Below are positions 43,041 to 53,514 of a stretch of 64,000 nucleotides of DNA, in pieces. Position 1 is the stretch's first letter, and every line of letters begins with the position of its first letter. The position numbers and the translations under genes are program-made. This DNA comes from Sycon ciliatum (taxonomy: Eukaryota > Porifera > Calcarea > Leucosolenida > Sycettidae), in contig NC_088653.1 in assembly GCF_964019385.1 (NCBI RefSeq), positions 13,857,154 to 13,921,153 of the forward strand, written 5' to 3'. The notes below the pieces were generated by a model. The model did no database searches, was not told the origin of the DNA, and worked only from the letters and a program-made list of their open reading frames with translations.

Positions 43041-43490
43041 GGAACAGCTTCCTTCAACTGGTTGCTTTGCTGCTACTATCTCTGCTTAAAACTGCATACT
43101 ATTCGTCGCTGTTTGCGACGCCAATCAGTAGTCATTGCACCCGGTTGCGGGTACTATTGCCGCTCAAGCATGAGCGATTGCTTTGGCCGTTTGCAACGCC
43201 AATTGCTTCACCCTGGTTGGCTGTTTGCAACGTCGATCAGGGAACTTTGCACCCGGTCGCGGGTACTGCTTCGGCTCAGTCGTGAGCGATCACTTTGGCT
43301 GTTTGCAACGCCAATCGCTTCACCAGTTGATCGAAACCAGCACACTGGTGTACCCCAATCATCCTTGTGCGGCGTTGTGAGAATACGAGGGTATTCATGC
43401 AGCTTTGCTCTGTGACTTTCCATTGCATGTAGTCACTTGGCTCTCCCATTTCCTATACACTGCTCTGATGCATTTGGGTGCAAGCGCTAA
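43041..43490 (+). repeat. Terminal direct repeat of DIRS element, first copy
   Basis: About 450 bp, repeated at 43734-44184 with a period of 693 bp. The copies differ by scattered substitutions. With the ~243-bp unique spacer (43491-43733) this makes a B1-A2-B2 layout, as in PAT/Ngaro-type split direct repeats. The spacer starts with a TTAGCTTTGGGGCTAA-like palindrome. Confidence 0.75.
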
Positions 43491-43733
43491 ATGTTGGGTT
43501 AGCTTTGGGGCTAACCCTAGTTAGCGATAAGACCGATGCGCTGCTCTCTATCTCGTGCTAGCTGCGACTGAGCTGGCTTAACACGTGCAGTCAACTGCTG
43601 CGCATGCGCGCCCAAATCGCCTTGGGTAGCTCTTGCTGTGCTGACTTTGGCTTGCGCTTTCCTTTGCAGTGTCACTGAGCAGCAACCGGAATTTGTTTGC
43701 CACCCACCCTCCCATTCCCACATTATCTAGGTG

Positions 43734-44184
43734 GAAACAGCTTCCTTCAACTGGTTGCTTTGCTGCTACTATCTCTGGTTAAAATTGCATACTATTGGTC
43801 GGCTGTTTGCGACGCCAATCAGTAGTCATGGCACCCGATCGCGGGTACTATCGCCGCTCAAGCATGAGCGATTGCTTTGGCCGTTTGCAACGCCAATTGC
43901 TTCACCCTGGTTGACTGTTTGCAACGTCGATCAGGGAACTTTGCACCCGGTCGCGGGTAATGCTGCGGCTCAGTCGTGAGCGATCACTTTGGCTGTTTGC
44001 ACCGCCAATTGCTTCACCAGTTGATCAAAACCAGCACACTGGTGTACCCCAATCATCCTTGTTCGGTGTTGTGAGAATACGAGGGTACGCATGCAGTTTT
44101 GCTCTGTGACTTTCTATTGCATGTAGTCACTTGGCTCTCCCATTTCCTATACACTGCTCTGATGCATTCGGGTGCAGGCGCTAA
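43734..44184 (+). repeat. Terminal direct repeat of DIRS element, second copy
   Basis: Second copy of the ~450-bp repeat. Array spacer resumes at once after it, so 44184 is probably the right end of the element. Confidence 0.75.
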
Positions 44185-44640
44185 TTATTATTACCGCATA
44201 TCTTCATTGTCAAATCAGACCACACTTCTATGCCCTTATCCCCATCACAGAGTCAACTCAAACCATGTACTGAATGTATCGAGTGAAGAAATTCAGAGTA
44301 GCACTGGTGCTGCTTGTCGTTACGATCTCCAAGTGTGAGCTCTAAGACAAACACAAAGTCACAGGCTGCACAGGCACTGGAAATACCACAATCCCTCCAG
44401 GTTCTAAAATTTCATATGACTCCACAGTGCATGCTGAGTTTAGCGTGGATGCACATCAGTTGGATCAGAGCGAAACCACACATTTTCCTGTGTCTGGCAA
44501 TCCTTTGGATGGACACGATGGCCCCGTGCAGATTGAATAACAAATTAAAAACATTTAGGTGAAGGACTATTCTACTGGCAGAAATGTATACTCGTCAGCC
44601 AATCAATCGCCTTAGATGAAAGGAAATTTGGATGAGAAGG
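44185..44640. repeat. Spacer modules
   Basis: Array spacer resumes in mid-module after the nested transposon block. It matches 11430-11760 and the 3' flank of family genes. No gene is seen. Confidence 0.5.
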
Positions 44641-45060
44641 TGGTGTTTTTGTTCATGAATCTGCTTTCAAGATCCATGTGAAAGAAATGTTTGCAAATCG
44701 TTTGCCAGCAGAGATTCTTCACATTCTTCATCGCACTCACAACACTAAGACGACAATCCAGGAGAACATACAGACACAAAATATTATGATAACTTATCAT
44801 TTCCATGACTACACCAGGAAGATAAACAAAGGCCATCCCTTTCGATCAAATATGCTGGCGTACAGGCTTGAAAGTCAGCGATATTATTAAGGCTCGATTC
44901 TCGGGCAGAAACCACCAATCTTGTGCAGCTCACAGCCTTCGAAAAAATGATAAATGTTTAAAAATATAGTGTCTGGATCAGAAACCCTCTGAGGTATTGA
45001 AGGGGTAATTCCTCTTTTGAATCGATATCATGGTATAAGCATCTGATTTTGAAATCCGAG
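44640..45060 (-). pseudogene. MVNIE family, heavily decayed C-terminal half
   Basis: On the plus strand, CTTGAAAGTCAGC, then GCAGAAACCACCAATCTTGTGC and CTCACAGCC at about 44868-44937 match the GCELCTRLVVSARxF region of the intact copies. ATCATGGTATAAGCA near 45030 matches the preceding region. The frame is destroyed and the ends have no clear homology. Confidence 0.6.
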
Positions 45061-46042
45061 ACATCGGATTAGAAGAATTCTGCAGTTCGTAAAGAGGTTA
45101 TAATGAAGTCGGAACGAGCAGCATTTGGTTTAGCAATTTGTACTGACCAATCGTTCTTGTTGCGAATATAATGTCGGTTGAAACCTATGTGAAAGTCTAT
45201 GATGGTGCTAAGCTGAAAACCTACACTGCCGTTGATGCCGTAGTATCCCCTTTGGCGCTACATGCCCTCTGCAGAAATCTGTCTGATCATCAGTGGTCGA
45301 AAATATCCTCCGCTTCTTTGTTGTATAATAATACAGTATTATTGGTCGGGAGGGGTGGGGGGGGGGGACAAACGCCAATGTAGCGCTGCACCCGATGTAA
45401 ACGAAGCACGAAAACAATAGATATATTGGTGATACGGCACTGACGTCACCTGCTGCGAAAGTAAGATCTGAGGATAATCTCGAACAGAAACCATTCATAC
45501 GCTGTAGACATACAGGAGTTTGACTGGAATGACATTGACCCGGCATTGACCTATGAACTAATGATGGCCCTTTTCCTTCAGACACGGTTATGCTGCTTAG
45601 GCACAGGACAATAGCCCTTTCAGCAAGATGCTACCTGGATGTCTCCTCACGTCAACACTTGTGAAAGTCGAATTTTTCCCATGAAAGTACTACCTATTGA
45701 AGGATCGATACCTTTACCTTCCCTTGGACAAATTCCCCGATCTTCAGCTTCCTCGAGAGGTCTTGAAACGAGGAACAAAATAATTGAAAACTCAGCTCGG
45801 CGCGAATCCCAAAGACAGTGCTACAGTCTGGCAAAATTCCCCCACATCACTGGCGTGACACAACAACTAAATATAAATGCAAACCAATTGCGTATTACAA
45901 AATGTTCTTTAGAAAATGAAAATTGAACTTGACAATCTCCACACAATGCCCAATCCGTTCATGATAGTCTCTGTTAGATCAGTCTGTGTCCGTTACCCGT
46001 GTTAGCTAGGTACCAACAAGCATTAACGTACATGCGCAAACA
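45061..46042. repeat. Spacer paralogous to 11870-14310 without the retrozyme array
   Basis: Aligns with the flanks of the ribozyme array. The empty site lies at about 45316-45340 (CTTTGTTGTATAATAATACAG). A run of 11 G is at 45357-45367. No gene is seen. Confidence 0.6.
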
Positions 46043-46122
46043 GAAGTAGGTAGGTAGGTATTGATTTATTTGAATTCGGTATCTCAACAGTACAATGTAC
46101 AACTTGGAAAGATCCGAAGTTG
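46043..46122 (-). mobile_element. Short LINE 3' tail with TACC microsatellite
   Basis: Starts with a GTAG/TAGG repeat on plus (TACC on minus) and then TTGATTTATTTGAATTCGGT, the inverted counterpart of 16800-16868. Confidence 0.6.
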
Positions 46123-46975
46123 TGCTCGTTGAACCCAGCCCCAGGCGTGCATACTTGTCGTCCTAAACGTACATTGCCCTTGCCTCAGTGGAAGTGGTAC
46201 TAGTGCGGCTGGACGTGTTAGTGTGCTGAAACAGGACGTAAAGGTTGGTGCGAAACTATGGAGGCAGAAATTGTTCATGATGCCAGTTGTGCTCCTTTTG
46301 TTGGATTTCAGTGAGCTCAACTATACATGAAGATGGATCTCTACTGGCAGCCCTAGTGTCAGGCACTTCTCTGGGGTTGTGTTGTTTTTCTATTCTTAGT
46401 TATGCTTGTGTGACGTTGAACCAGTCTGTTTGTCAGGCTGTATTGACATCATGGACGGCAGATCAATACCATACTGGCCAGAACATAGTAAACACAAGCC
46501 CTGCATTGACTTAGCACCTAGTGAATGCATTGACTGACAATATTCAGAGTAATGACTTCAATGTAGTTATGTTAGTCGTCTTCCCCTCTAGGTCTGAGAT
46601 CTTAGGTTAACAGACTGCTCTGTCACTGGCAGTATAGGAAACCAGACGCCGTCCAAAATGTAAAATGACAAGACAGTGCATGTTGAGGTTGAGCCAGGAT
46701 GCGCATCATTTGTTTCACAGCGTCCTGGGTTTGGCCATCTTTTAGTTGGTTATGATAGCCCAGTGCATGATTATTGATTGGCAAATATCAGAAACTGCAA
46801 CGAATTCCAAATAGCTATGATTATAACGCAACGGAGGATAGTGAAAGGCAAAATTAAATAATGGTAAACGATGATTTGAGAAAGGATTTTGCTGGCTAAG
46901 AAAAGAAAAGAAAATCAATCACGTCAGGTATAAGCTAATTGGAATGAAAGGAATGTGTTTTACTCCTACAGGCGT
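46123..46975. repeat. Spacer and 3' flank of copy 7
   Basis: Array spacer with the GGCAGCCCTAGTGTCAGGCA block at 46343, then the 3' flank of the copy 1/5/7 subfamily. No gene is seen. Confidence 0.55.
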
Positions 46976-47971
46976 TCATGGTTTTGGTGATAGAAATGTT
47001 GTAACAACGTTTGTCATCACAGATTCTTCAGATACTTCATCCGACCTACAAAATATAAACAATGGGTCTTGTCTTCCGCTCACACGCCTTAGCACTACCG
47101 GGTTCAAATTTGGCTGGCTACGATCAAAAGAAGAAAAGCGGCCTTCATTTGTGAAAAATAATTGAAGCGTAAAGGGTTGAAAGTCAGCGAGAATATTGAG
47201 AACATATTTGCGAGCGGAAAACACCAAACTTGCGCATAGCCCACAGCCTTCGATAACCATCCTGAACTCTTTAGAGTACTGAGTTGTTTGAATCAGGAAA
47301 GCTAGGACAAAAGGGAACACCTTTCTGACGTACTGAAGTGGTATATCAAAATCTGACCCTATTTCATGGTGTAAGCAGTAGGATCTAAAATGAAGCGTCA
47401 ACGGGTTGAGGCTTTGGTGGGGCCAGGACGGTGCAAATACGAATGATAACCTCTCGGTCCTGGTCTCCGTCACATACAAGCTAAATTGAGACCAGGGAAT
47501 TTCAGAGTTGCTGTATTTAGACGACACACATTCCATGAAGTTCAGTAATGATGTTTGGTAGAGATAACTGGGTGTGATTGACTGCCATGGTGATCCAGTT
47601 ACTATATCCACTTTTAGGCTATCCTCACGTCCTTTGCAGCACAGCGAACATCGCCAGTTTATAAGCGTATCGACAACTTTAGTGGTCCAATGGCTAGGAC
47701 AATCGATAACTGTTATCGACAAATCATCATGGAAAGCTAATCGAAGTCTACGCAAGGCATTCACGAAGTTCTCTTCAGCGACACCATTAAATCTCCGCGA
47801 TGCACTACTGCAACGTCCGAGTTGTAAGATTAATTTTTCGCATCGGGATAGGTCGAGGGTAGTGTAGCTCAGCAATAGTAAATTAGGACGAAATTCCAAA
47901 TTCACAACCTCGTTATGAGGCTCACGATAACCATGTCCAAAGGCCCGAATAGTTACTTCGATATTGACCAT
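46976..47971 (-). CDS. Unrecognised multicopy family protein, copy 7 (intact, 331 aa)
   Basis: Third member of the copy 1/5 subfamily. It lacks about nine residues near position 20 (REPHNEVVNLEF versus HEPHNDFFEMNQVVHLEF). It keeps IDCPSHWTTKVV, EGCGLCASLVFSARK (two changes in the otherwise conserved GCELCT) and FLSPKP. The acidic run before the end is reduced. An in-frame TAA upstream of MVN fixes the start. Confidence 0.68.
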   Translation of the reverse strand: MVNIEVTIRAFGHGYREPHNEVVNLEFRPNLLLLSYTTLDLSRCEKLILQLGRCSSASRRFNGVAEENFVNALRRLRLAFHDDLSITVIDCPSHWTTKVVDTLINWRCSLCCKGREDSLKVDIVTGSPWQSITPSYLYQTSLLNFMECVSSKYSNSEIPWSQFSLYVTETRTERLSFVFAPSWPHQSLNPLTLHFRSYCLHHEIGSDFDIPLQYVRKVFPFVLAFLIQTTQYSKEFRMVIEGCGLCASLVFSARKYVLNILADFQPFTLQLFFTNEGRFSSFDRSQPNLNPVVLRRVSGRQDPLFIFCRSDEVSEESVMTNVVTTFLSPKP

Positions 47972-48047
47972 ATTCTAGCTAATTGCTAGGATAAGACCAG
48001 CTTAATACAAACTTGTCAGGAGTTATGAAGGATTCAGTCTCTATGAA

Positions 48048-48059
48048 ACCGTCAACGGT
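48048..48059. promoter_or_regulatory. Family palindrome variant ACCGTCAACGGT, 77 bp upstream of copy 7
   Basis: One central substitution in an otherwise perfect site. Confidence 0.45.
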
Positions 48060-48069
48060 GACTGACCAG

Positions 48070-48968
48070 ATTAAAGCTGCTCTGCTCTTTCAAATGAACC
48101 TGATTACCACTGCCTGCTACTCTCTAGAAATCAAGTACTTAAAGGTGAAAACAAAGGTGATTGTCTACAACTCAGTTTTAGCGCTTGCTTAGATGATAGG
48201 TGATAATCGATAATTGTTATACACACAATCGGGCAAGTGTGAGTATGAATGTGGTGTCGGTGGTTAGGTTACTTTCGTTGTCCAGGTTGCTCAATGTCCA
48301 TTGACTGTTGAGAATAATATTGTACCAAAGCCTGTCGCAATGTGACATGTTTGTGAGAAATATAGACCAACGCTCTAAATAATACATATCAAATCAAGCC
48401 GTACGAATCGCGACCAAGGATTTCCAAATAAATTATCACACGTGGATTCTGGTTGGGCGAGAACTGCCAGGGGAGTGCTTAGAATAATAGTGGTAAGAGA
48501 TTTAACATGTAGTCGGTCGGTAAGGCGGTGACTGTTGAGACAGAATGTGCAGCATTTAGTAAAATATGTGCACCAAGGGGCAATTATTTATTATAGTACT
48601 GCCCCTTGGTGCTACGAAATTGTTCAGAACTAACAATTCAGTTGAAGAGCATATAATCGCCGAGGATGGTGCTAAGGTGCAAACCGACTCTAACGTCGAA
48701 TCTCTGCAAAAAAAATTGGCAGTATAGGACCTCTACGGAAACTGTCTGATACTCAACGCCTCAGCCTGTCCCCTTCAGTATGTTTAGTAAGACAGCATGC
48801 CTATCGAGGGGGACGTGGGCGAAGCTTGGCAACAAACTAAAATTTAAGCACTGTTCCCGATCTAAACCAGCCACCAAAATAACAGCCGTACAGTGGTACA
48901 GTGGTGAAATGAATTGCTATACTAAGGGATGTTTGCAAGCAAAAAACAGTCATGGGTAGCAGAAAGAG
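48070..48968. repeat. 5' flank of copy 7 and spacer
   Basis: Family 5' flank, the CAATGTGACA block near 48338, and the block at 48590-48730 in its short form, without the insertion found at 7303 and 27758. No gene is seen. Confidence 0.55.
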
Positions 48969-50043
48969 TAGTAGTAGTAGTAGTAGATTTTATTATTTTA
49001 CTAGGGGAGTCCCAACAGGCGTTGCCTTTTTACTGGGAACCCTAGGTGAATTTTTACCATGTTTACATACAGAGTAAGAGACGGGGCCTGACGGCAGTCA
49101 GTGGGAAGAGCATTCCATCTGTCTGCCGCCAGGAAAGAAATAGAACGCATGCCATATTGCGTAGAAACAGGCGGAAGAACTAATGCGCGCTGTGCCTGGC
49201 CGCGCGTGCGAGCCTGGTGTCCAGGCACAGCAGCCCTAAGCTGGAACAAGGATTGGAGAAGGGGACTAGCAAGATGTGGGGTCAAGCAGCGGTACACGAA
49301 AACATAGAGTTTAAGATTTGTGCGCTGTTCAAAAGAATAGAGATGATATTTGCGGAGAACAATTTCAGTAGACATCATACGGTCAAACCCAAAAACTTTC
49401 TTCATTGCTATGTGACTGACCGTCACGATTTTATTGAACAGGGTGGCGCTGAGACAGTGCAGATAAGCGTTACTGGCATAGTCGAGAGTCGATTGCACAA
49501 TGGATAAATAGAACGTCCTCTTCGCTTCAGGTGTTAGGTTTTTTCGGCCATGTCTGAAGGCGGCAATCTTGCCGAACACCGCACCGCAGACCTTCTCGAC
49601 TTGCGGCTGGAAGGTGAGATGCTCGTCGATGAGTAGTCCGAGATACTTCACGGTGGCTGCAGGGGTGAGGGGCTTGCCTTTACAAACTAGGGGGATTGGT
49701 AGATGCGGCACAGGTTGGCGTGGGCGCCGAAGGACCAGGAACTGCGTCTTGTCAGGGTTCATGAGAAGTCCTTTGTCATCAAGGTAGAGCTCCAGAGCGC
49801 TAAGGTCATCCTGAAGCTTTCGCAGCATGACAGAGAGGTCCGTTCCAATGACGAAAAAGGCGATGTCATCGGCATAGAGCTGAGAAATACTGTTCCGAAC
49901 AATCTGTGGAACCTTGCGGATGTAGACGCAAAAGAGGAGGGGGCCAAGGACGGACCCTTGCGGAACTCCCCTGGTGCAGGGCACAGTCCCACCACGCTCC
50001 CCATTGACCACGACTTGTTGACTTCTGGAGGACAGATAGTCCC
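48969..50043 (-). mobile_element. LINE, 5' truncated, RT C-terminal half
   Basis: The open frame 49001-50011 begins in the RT palm: GVPQGSVLGPLLFCVYI, catalytic LYADDIAFF, NPDKTQFLVLRR, VKYLGLLIDEHLTF, and ends RWNALPTDCRQAPSL...FPVKRQ. The minus-strand 3' end has a CTA repeat (TAG on plus, 48969-48986). The flanking AAAGAG at 48963-48968 and 50044-50049 is a probable target duplication. The frame is undamaged, so the insertion may be recent. Confidence 0.85.
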
Positions 50044-50049
50044 AAAGAG

Positions 50050-50236
50050 ACGTGCGTTTGACTGGAACAACCTAGACAGAATTTATCAGTGCCAACGCAA
50101 GACAGTTGGCGGCCGACTTCTTACTGATCTGGATAAGTACAGGACAGAATGCACTGAAGATGACATAAAAATTGAAGTTTATAATCTCCTGGTCGGGCAC
50201 AGGAGATTCCAATACAGGCACAGATATGCTCAGTGA
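50050..50236 (+). other. Coding-like spacer module
   Basis: Open on the plus strand: RRAFDWNNLDRIYQCQRK, GGRLLTDLDKY, DDIKIEVYNLLVGHRR, then QYRHRYAQ and a stop. Versions occur at 7870-7975 (with a stop), 28305-28415 (open until the RTE insertion), 36260-36350 and 56910-56990 (decayed). It could be an exon of an ancestral partner gene or an old repeat. Confidence 0.3.
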
Positions 50237-50239
50237 AAT

Positions 50240-51417
50240 CTGCCACGAGGTCCGCACTCGAGTTGTGGCCCACCCTGACGCACTAGAAATGATACCAGTG
50301 CTGATGGACGTGCACATGTACAAGAACAGGGTCGTGGTCGAGAGTAGTCCATGAGTCCCGTCTTTATTCCCATGTCGGATTTCAGTGAGCGCAACTGTAC
50401 ATAATTTTGACCACTTGCCTGGCTATCGTGTCGGCTTCGACCTGAAGTCGATACTATCACGCCCTGCACAACGTCTACGCAAGCCCTGTAATGATAATGC
50501 AAATAGTGAATGCGTTAAATGCACGCATTCAAGAGGAATGCAGGGCAACATTAGCACTAGTATTTAGGAGTTCTAGAAGTGAGCTCTAAGGCAAACACAA
50601 AAATTTAATAATCACGTGATGTACTGTCAAAGAAAGTACATGACTGTAGAACAATACCTACAGTCTCCATAATTATAGTATATAACTCTACAGTGTATTC
50701 TGAAGTTCAGCATGGATGCGTATCAGTTGCATCTCAGCAAAACTATACATTGTGTAAAGTATTTCTCCTACTGTCGGATCTGAGGGAGCGAAATTGTACA
50801 TGTGTCTGTATTTCTCCTGGCAACCCTAGTATCAGGCAATAATGGGATTGTGCTATGTTGTTACTCTTAGTTTGTCTTGTCCGACTTTTAACCTGTCTGC
50901 TTTCCTGGCTACAGTGTCATCTTAGACCCCAGGTCAATGCATTCACACCTAATACACCGTCAACGCGATGACGGTCGATATTCAGAGCAATGCAGCGTAG
51001 GAAGGGTGCTAGTCGTCACGAGCTAGAAGAGTGAAAAAATTAGGAAATATAAGCCAAACAAAAGTCACAGGCTACTGCGGAACGTGAAGTACAACAATAG
51101 CAACAGCGTCCAAACTGCACATATGACTCGACATTGCGTGCGGAGGTTGAGCGTGGAAGCACATCAGTTGCATGAAAGCATAATGCTTATTATTGTCCTG
51201 TTTCGGGTAATAACATTTTTGGATACGACAGTCCTGTGTACACATAGGTATATGTCAGATATCAGAAACTGAAACGAATCTCATAAGCTGTATTACAAAA
51301 CAGGACATAATTATAAATGGAAGAAGTTCGTGAGAATAATTATTCTACTGCATAAAGAGTAAAAGCAAATCACTCAACTTAGATGAAAGCTCGGTTTTAT
51401 TGATCCAAAAATCTGTA
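50240..51417. repeat. Spacer and 3' flank of copy 8
   Basis: Array spacer matching 16450-17630 and 33740-34300, including the GGCAACCCTAGTATCAGGCA block at 50817. An AATAAA (minus) follows the copy 8 end. No gene is seen. Confidence 0.55.
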
Positions 51418-52409
51418 ATCATGGTTTGGGGGAAAGACATGTTGTACCATAGTTTGCAATCAGAGATTTTCGAAATTCTTCATTTGATGTCAAATACCAA
51501 GTACGAGGACAAACTACATCAATCGATAATCCGCATTCATTCGCATGGGAATGGCTCCAATCCCACAAAAGGTTAATCCTTTAGAACAAATAGCGTGGCA
51601 TAAAGGATTGAAAGTCAGCTAAAATATTAAGGCAAAATACGCGTGCAGAAACCACTAATCTTGTGCAAAGCTCACAGCCAGCAATTTCTATCGTAAACTC
51701 TTTACACCACCCATTTCGCTTTTCCATTAGAAAGGCTATGACATAAACGACAAACCTTCTGACATTTTCAATTGGGAATCTCGAACTTGAGCCTAACAGT
51801 ACGCAATCCTGTATGCACTTTATAATGAAACATGAAAATACTAATGTTTGTGTAGCAGACTTCACTACTGAAGTATAATTCCTCACTGCTCCATTCAGAA
51901 ACAAGCCAGCTATACCTGCACCTCCCAGCTTGATTTTCGGGGTATATTCTGTGAATACAATTCAGTAATGACTCCTGGTACAGATGACTGGGTGTGATCG
52001 TCTCCAATGATGATCCGCTTACTACTTTGACATCGATAATTTCCCTAGATCCTTTGACGTACTCTTGTGTTCGCCAGAAACAAAGCTTCTGGACAACTTA
52101 AGCCGCCCAATGGCTAGGACAATCGATAAATTTTATCCACAGATCTTCACGACAAGCTAAATGAAGACTATCCAGTGCACGCACGAAGTTCTCTTCAGCT
52201 ACACCATCAAATGGGTGCGAAGCACTGCTGCAATCTCCGATATTGATGACTAAACTCGGGCAACGGCATCGGTCGTGAGTGGTATAGCTCTCCAATAATA
52301 AAGTGGCACCTAAGTTCAAATTCAAAACCTGCAGAATCGGAACACTCTCGTCATAATCATGATAAGAAGCGTGTTTTGCGACAGTAAAATCTATTTCTAT
52401 ATTGACCAT
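51418..52409 (-). pseudogene. MVNIE family, copy 8, nonsense and frameshift mutations
   Basis: Full-length counterpart of copy 6 with at least three lesions. A TAA at 52098-52100 stands where copy 6 has AAA (after CPSHWAA). A net 4-bp gain near 51835 shifts the frame. A second TAA near 51581 replaces a TAC. Start codon, GCELCTRLVVSARVF and the 3' end are otherwise preserved, so inactivation looks recent. Confidence 0.88.
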
Positions 52410-52704
52410 ATTCTAGCTAATTGCTAGGATGAGACCAGCTTCCCACAAACTTGTCAGGATTTGTGATGGACTCAGTATCTATGAACCCATCCACTCTAAC
52501 AGACCAGATTCCAGCTGCACCGCTCTTTCAAATGAATCTGATGATCACTGACTGCTAATCTTTAGAAACCAAGGTCGTATAAGTGAAAACAAAGATGACT
52601 ATCTACAAATCCTTTATAGCCCTTGCGTAGATTACAGGTGATACTCGAAACTTGTTATACACGAAATCAGGCAAGTGCGACTAAATATTGTCTCAATGTG
52701 ACAT

Positions 52705-52929
52705 ATAGCTCTGAATAGGATGAAGGCCGCAGACATCACGCAACTACGTTACTTGTTTGACATGAATTACTGTGTATTTTATAACAAACATATTATGGGT
52801 TTTGGGTTTTCAATAATATTTTTGTTATAAAATACACAGTAATACATGTCAAACAAGTAGCGTATTTGCGTGATGTCTGCGGCCTTCATCCTATTCATAG
52901 CTATATTAAAATTATTATCTCCACGTAGG
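52705..52929. mobile_element. Foldback element with 91-bp arms and 12-bp target duplication
   Basis: The arms 52705-52795 and 52814-52904 are inverted copies with only a few mismatches, separated by an 18-nt loop. A 25-nt tail follows (52905-52929). TCAATGTGACAT flanks it at 52693-52704 and 52930-52941, and the spacer elsewhere has this once. A transcript would form a long hairpin. Confidence 0.78.
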
Positions 52930-53057
52930 TCAATGTGACATGTTTGTGATAAATCTCGACCATTGCTCTACACGAAAGATATCAAATCCAGTTGTACCAA
53001 GGAATTCTAAGTAAATTCTCACACATGCCAGACAAGCGATTAGAGTAATAGCAGGGA

Positions 53058-53150
53058 GTGGTGCTTTCTTGCAGGTTTGCCGATTGGAATGTGCGAAGTA
53101 CTCCTCGTGTGCTCCGGATGCCAGTCGTGAGTCAGTCGAGTGTCAAGGCA
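53058..53150 (+). repeat. Fragment related to the 1.4-kb hammerhead element, no ribozyme
   Basis: Reads GTGGTGCTTTCTTGCAGGTT on plus, then CTCGTGTGCTCCGGATG and GTCGTGAGTCAGTCGAGTGT. This is the same order as the minus strand of 1540-1460, but with the ribozyme absent. Confidence 0.65.
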
Positions 53151-53514
53151 AGAAGCTTGTGTTCCTCAAAGTCATAGGCTACTGTGTCACGGGAAGAACA
53201 ACAATCCCAATAGCGTCCAAACTACATATGACTCGACAGTGTGTGCTGAGTGTGAGAGTGGATGCACATCAGTTGTGTCACAGCATAATGACAACAAATG
53301 AGAGTCCTCCGGCTCGGTATAGTGCTCAATATTCGTTCCGAAAGGCTCGAATAGATTTATCTTACGCACTGCACAGAGCACCAAGCATCGTTCGTTGTAA
53401 CTACAAGTAAAAGTTTCATGCCCAACTGTTAAACCAGTATCAATTGTCTGATGATTGCCTATGGGCAAGAAACTATTAGTTACAACGAACGATGCGAAGT
53501 GCTTTGTGTCGTGT

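Noticed and set aside
49703-50236. 177-codon plus-strand gene
   Set aside because: The first half is antisense to a LINE RT and the second half is the spacer module; the fusion is chance.
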